From positions 1-9,425 of the forward strand of contig CAYOXD010000110.1 of NCBI GenBank assembly GCA_964407825.1: DNA of 9,425 nucleotides. The letters are read 5' to 3'. The DNA comes from CAYOXD01 sp964407825 (GTDB taxonomy: Bacteria > Desulfobacterota > Desulfobacteria > Desulfobacterales > JAFDDL01). This document shows positions 7,487 through 9,425 of the stretch, one piece after another. The number at the start of each line of letters is the position of its first letter. Position 1 is the stretch's first letter. The notes under the pieces are model-generated. The model was not told where the DNA came from. It made no database searches and worked only from the letters and a program-made list of their open reading frames with translations. Made by a program: the position numbers and the translations under genes.

Positions 7487-7510
7487 CGATATCGATTTCG
7501 ATACCGATTT
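7487..7510. repeat. four CGATNN hexamers with embedded palindrome
   Basis: The 89-base gap between the carboxyltransferase and the lyase-like gene contains CGATAT CGATTT CGATAC CGATTT in direct succession on the plus strand. Within it, TATCGA-TT-TCGATA (7490-7503) is a perfect inverted repeat. It could be a small regulatory site or chance low-complexity sequence; no T-tract or promoter box accompanies it. Confidence 0.45.
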
Positions 7511-7544
7511 TCAGGGGTTCGCCGTGGATGCATCAGGACCTGGT

Positions 7545-9146
7545 CTAGAATCGGAAATTTCCGAAGACCGGCTCTCCGATGGGCAGCAGCAGGCTCACCT
7601 CGAAAGCCATGGCAAGCCAGTCCCTGATTTCACCGAACTTCAGCACCCGGTCACTGAGCAACCGGCTGCCGCAGGAAAAGGGGTGGGCCTCGCTGTCGTA
7701 CTTTTCAATCATCTTTGTGCGAAACGCCTCCTTTTCCGCCTCGGCCATGGGCGCCCCGCCCCGTTTTCGTTTTCCCTCCTCCAGGGACAGCAGCACGCCC
7801 GCGGCGCTCCGGCCGCTCATGACGCCGGTCCTTGCCCGCATGGTGTGGAAGACGAAGTGCGGCCGATAGGCCCTGCCGCACATGCCGTAGTTGGCCGCGC
7901 CGTTGTCCGGTCCGATGACGAGCTGGATCCTTGGCACCTGGGCGCAGGAAACCGCCCGGACCATGTCCGCGCCGTATTTCCCGATTCCCATGTGCTCGGA
8001 CTCGGAGCCGATCATGTACCCTGGAGATGCCTGGACGAAAAGCAGCGGCACCTTCTCCGTGCTGCAGCGAACGATCCACTCCGTCGCCTTTTTCGCGGCC
8101 TCGTGAAAGATGATGCCCGAGTGATTGGAGGCCACGACCCCCACGGGAAGCCCCTTGATGCGGATCTTGCCGGTGAGGAGGTTATCCCCACGGCCTGGCG
8201 CGTAATCGCGCTTGACCTCGTAGAAGGCACTGTCATCGGCGATGGACCGGAGAAAGCCGGCCCCATCGATGGCCTGGTGAATATTTTCCGGCAGGATCTC
8301 GTAGAGAGCCGTTTCCGGCTCCAACGGTGGCGCCTCGGCATACCGGTGCAGCTGTAACCGCTGCGGGGGCTCCAGGGCCAGGATCTCCCTCACCTTGGCC
8401 ACGGCCTCGTCCTGGCTCGCGCACAGGTGATCGGCGCCCCCAGAAACTTGGGTGTGCACCCTGGCCCCGCCCAGGTCCTCGGCGGAGATCTCCTCGCCCG
8501 TGGCTGCCTGCACCAGGGGCGGTCCTCCCAGAAAGGAGTAGGACATCCCATCGATCATGACCGATTGGGAGGCCATGAAAACGATGTAGGCGCCGCCCGC
8601 CGTGTTGGGCCCTGTGCTCAGAGTGACCTGTTTCAGCCCCCTGGCCGACAGGCGCGCCATGTTGTAGAAGATAGCGCCGAAATGCTGCTCGTCCGGGAAC
8701 ACCTCCGCCTGCAGGGGCAGAAAGACGCCTCCCGAGTCGGCGATATAAACGCAGTTGAGGCCGCACCTTTCCGCGATGCGCTGTGCCCGCAGATGCTTTT
8801 TCAGGGTAATGGGGAAATAAGTCCCGGCCTTTACCCGGCTGTCGCTGGCGCAGATCATGGTCCAGTTGCCGTTGATCCTTCCGATGCCGGTCACCAAACC
8901 GCCGCAGGGAACGTCGCTGACCCCCGGATAGTCCACATCGAATCCTGCCAAAAGGCTCAACTCGAAAAAGCGGGTCCCCGGGTCCACCAGCCCGGTGATA
9001 AGCTCCCTCACGGGCCGCTTTCCCTTCTTTCGGAGCCGCTCCACCGCCGCCTCCCCGCCCGGCCACAGGGCCCTTTGTATCCGCTCATCGAGCAGCCGTT
9101 CCTCGTTTTCCCAATGACGACGATTGGCACTCCCGCTCCCGGACAT
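7545..9146 (-). CDS. acyl-CoA carboxylase carboxyltransferase (beta) subunit, MCC-beta-like
   Basis: This 533-residue protein is a biotin-dependent carboxyltransferase with both crotonase-like halves: residues about 45-260 and 285-520. The N-half is typical of methylcrotonyl-CoA carboxylase beta: LVDPGTRFFELSLLAG (53-68), AGTYFPITLKKHLRAQ (107-122), DSGGVFLPLQAEVFPD (137-152), TAGGAY (182-187) and FLGGPPLVQAATGEE (205-219). The C-half holds NYGMCGRAY (419-427) and ends in FGNFRF, like the FGxFRM end of MCC-beta. Around the active site it departs from what I recall of MCC-beta: SPGYMIGSESEH (374-385) instead of ITGFMVGRKYE, and GPDNGAANYG (412-421) instead of GGSFGAGNYG. It would transfer carboxyl to or from an acyl-CoA using biotin, and so needs a biotin carboxylase and carrier protein, neither of which is visible here. 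The ATG at 9146 follows AAGGA by six bases. It is the first gene of the cluster. Confidence 0.94.
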   Translation of the reverse strand: MSGSGSANRRHWENEERLLDERIQRALWPGGEAAVERLRKKGKRPVRELITGLVDPGTRFFELSLLAGFDVDYPGVSDVPCGGLVTGIGRINGNWTMICASDSRVKAGTYFPITLKKHLRAQRIAERCGLNCVYIADSGGVFLPLQAEVFPDEQHFGAIFYNMARLSARGLKQVTLSTGPNTAGGAYIVFMASQSVMIDGMSYSFLGGPPLVQAATGEEISAEDLGGARVHTQVSGGADHLCASQDEAVAKVREILALEPPQRLQLHRYAEAPPLEPETALYEILPENIHQAIDGAGFLRSIADDSAFYEVKRDYAPGRGDNLLTGKIRIKGLPVGVVASNHSGIIFHEAAKKATEWIVRCSTEKVPLLFVQASPGYMIGSESEHMGIGKYGADMVRAVSCAQVPRIQLVIGPDNGAANYGMCGRAYRPHFVFHTMRARTGVMSGRSAAGVLLSLEEGKRKRGGAPMAEAEKEAFRTKMIEKYDSEAHPFSCGSRLLSDRVLKFGEIRDWLAMAFEVSLLLPIGEPVFGNFRF

Positions 9147-9210
9147 GGCCGATCCTTTCCGCTAAAAGTGATGGGATAAAAGCCCGACCTGATAGGCGCC
9201 TCGCGATTCC

Positions 9211-9257
9211 GAGCGAGCGCTCAATCATAGTTTGAATCTCCCCACCCCGAATGTCAA
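9211..9257 (-). promoter_or_regulatory. candidate promoter with inverted-repeat operator for the acyl-CoA cluster
   Basis: On the minus strand a perfect TTGACA box (9257-9252) is followed after 17 bases by CAAACT (9234-9229), a weak -10 box. A better -10 match, TATGAT (9229-9224), lies directly after it but at 22 bases from the TTGACA. Either would start transcription near 9217-9222, right on the inverted repeat GAGCG-AG-CGCTC (9211-9222). An operator at the start site fits repression, and operators of this general look are common for TetR-family regulators of acyl-CoA genes (family knowledge; no such regulator gene is seen here). The leader before the ATG at 9146 would be about 70-75 bases. 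Confidence 0.45.
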
Positions 9258-9425
9258 GTGCAAATTCGGTCAAGGCCTTCCAGCACGACTTTAACCTGCG
9301 ATAAAGATAGAAAAAAGTTCTTGATTTTTCGTTGCAAAGATACTTTACCCTTTGGGTGTCGCTCTTTGAAGATGAGCACTACCATCTGTAAAGCGATTTT
9401 GAACAGAAATAAAAATGCTTCGATT
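9258..9425. other. AT-rich intergenic region, no gene recognised
   Basis: Base composition drops to clearly AT-rich compared with the coding part, with A and T runs around 9311-9330 and a short inverted repeat ACCC-TTT-GGGT (9347-9357). No open frame with a ribosome binding site is seen on either strand. It is probably upstream regulatory DNA or the intergenic space before a gene lying beyond the window. Confidence 0.6.

Noticed and set aside
7413..8357. Plus-strand open frame (314 codons) across the lyase-like/carboxyltransferase junction
   Set aside because: It crosses the start of one real gene and the end of another on the opposite strand, with no recognisable domain.
9085..9273. Short minus-strand frame (62 codons) upstream of the carboxyltransferase
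   Set aside because: It overlaps the carboxyltransferase start in another frame, runs through the candidate promoter/operator, and has no clear ribosome binding site.
9311..9330. A- and T-runs resembling a terminator
   Set aside because: The arms are only A and T runs without a GC-rich stem, so a functional intrinsic terminator is not supported.
9415..9425. Possible plus-strand ATG at the window edge (divergent gene start)
   Set aside because: Only three further codons are visible and there is no ribosome binding site before it, so it cannot be supported.

Overview
The window is GC-rich and densely coded. Every supported gene lies on the minus strand, so the biological reading direction is from high to low coordinates. 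The gene content (a four-gene acyl-CoA catabolic cluster beside a soluble REC-PAS-PAS-PAS histidine kinase with HD-GYP and HDOD response regulators) and the kinase sequence style (AHEINTPMQF box, PAS domains carrying Cys-Pro motifs) suggest an anaerobic, fatty- or amino-acid-oxidising bacterium of the former Deltaproteobacteria (Desulfobacterota). That placement is inference from style; there is no rRNA or marker gene.

Layout from right to left: 9258-9425 is AT-rich with no convincing gene. 9211-9257 holds a candidate promoter (TTGACA box) with a GAGCG-AG-CGCTC inverted repeat near the predicted start of transcription. Then follow a biotin-dependent carboxylase carboxyltransferase subunit of the methylcrotonyl-CoA carboxylase beta type (9146-7545), an HMG-CoA-lyase-like DRE-TIM enzyme (7455-6298), an acyl-CoA dehydrogenase (6264-5116) and an AUH/LiuC-like enoyl-CoA hydratase (5049-4267). 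Gaps are 33 to 89 bases, no terminator is visible, and all four genes have good ribosome binding sites, so they probably form one operon.

After a 123-base gap comes a signalling block: a REC-3xPAS-HisKA-HATPase kinase (4143-1813), a REC-HD-GYP response regulator (1727-564), and a REC-HDOD response regulator (567-1, cut by the window edge). The last two overlap by the four bases GTGA.

The metabolic genes have the four chemistries of leucine catabolism (dehydrogenation, carboxylation, hydration, C-C cleavage), but three details argue against a standard leucine (liu) operon. The dehydrogenase has its catalytic Glu in the short-chain/general position and Gly where isovaleryl-CoA dehydrogenase has its base. 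The lyase-like protein has Gln where HMG-CoA lyase has its catalytic Cys, lacks the nearby Asn, and carries an insertion in that loop. The carboxyltransferase has no biotin carboxylase/biotin carrier partner in the window. The most interesting reading is a leucine-like route for a different acyl-CoA, with a re-tooled lyase. In the signalling block, the notable points are tandem Cys-bearing PAS domains and an HD-GYP domain that lacks the glutamate tied to a third metal.
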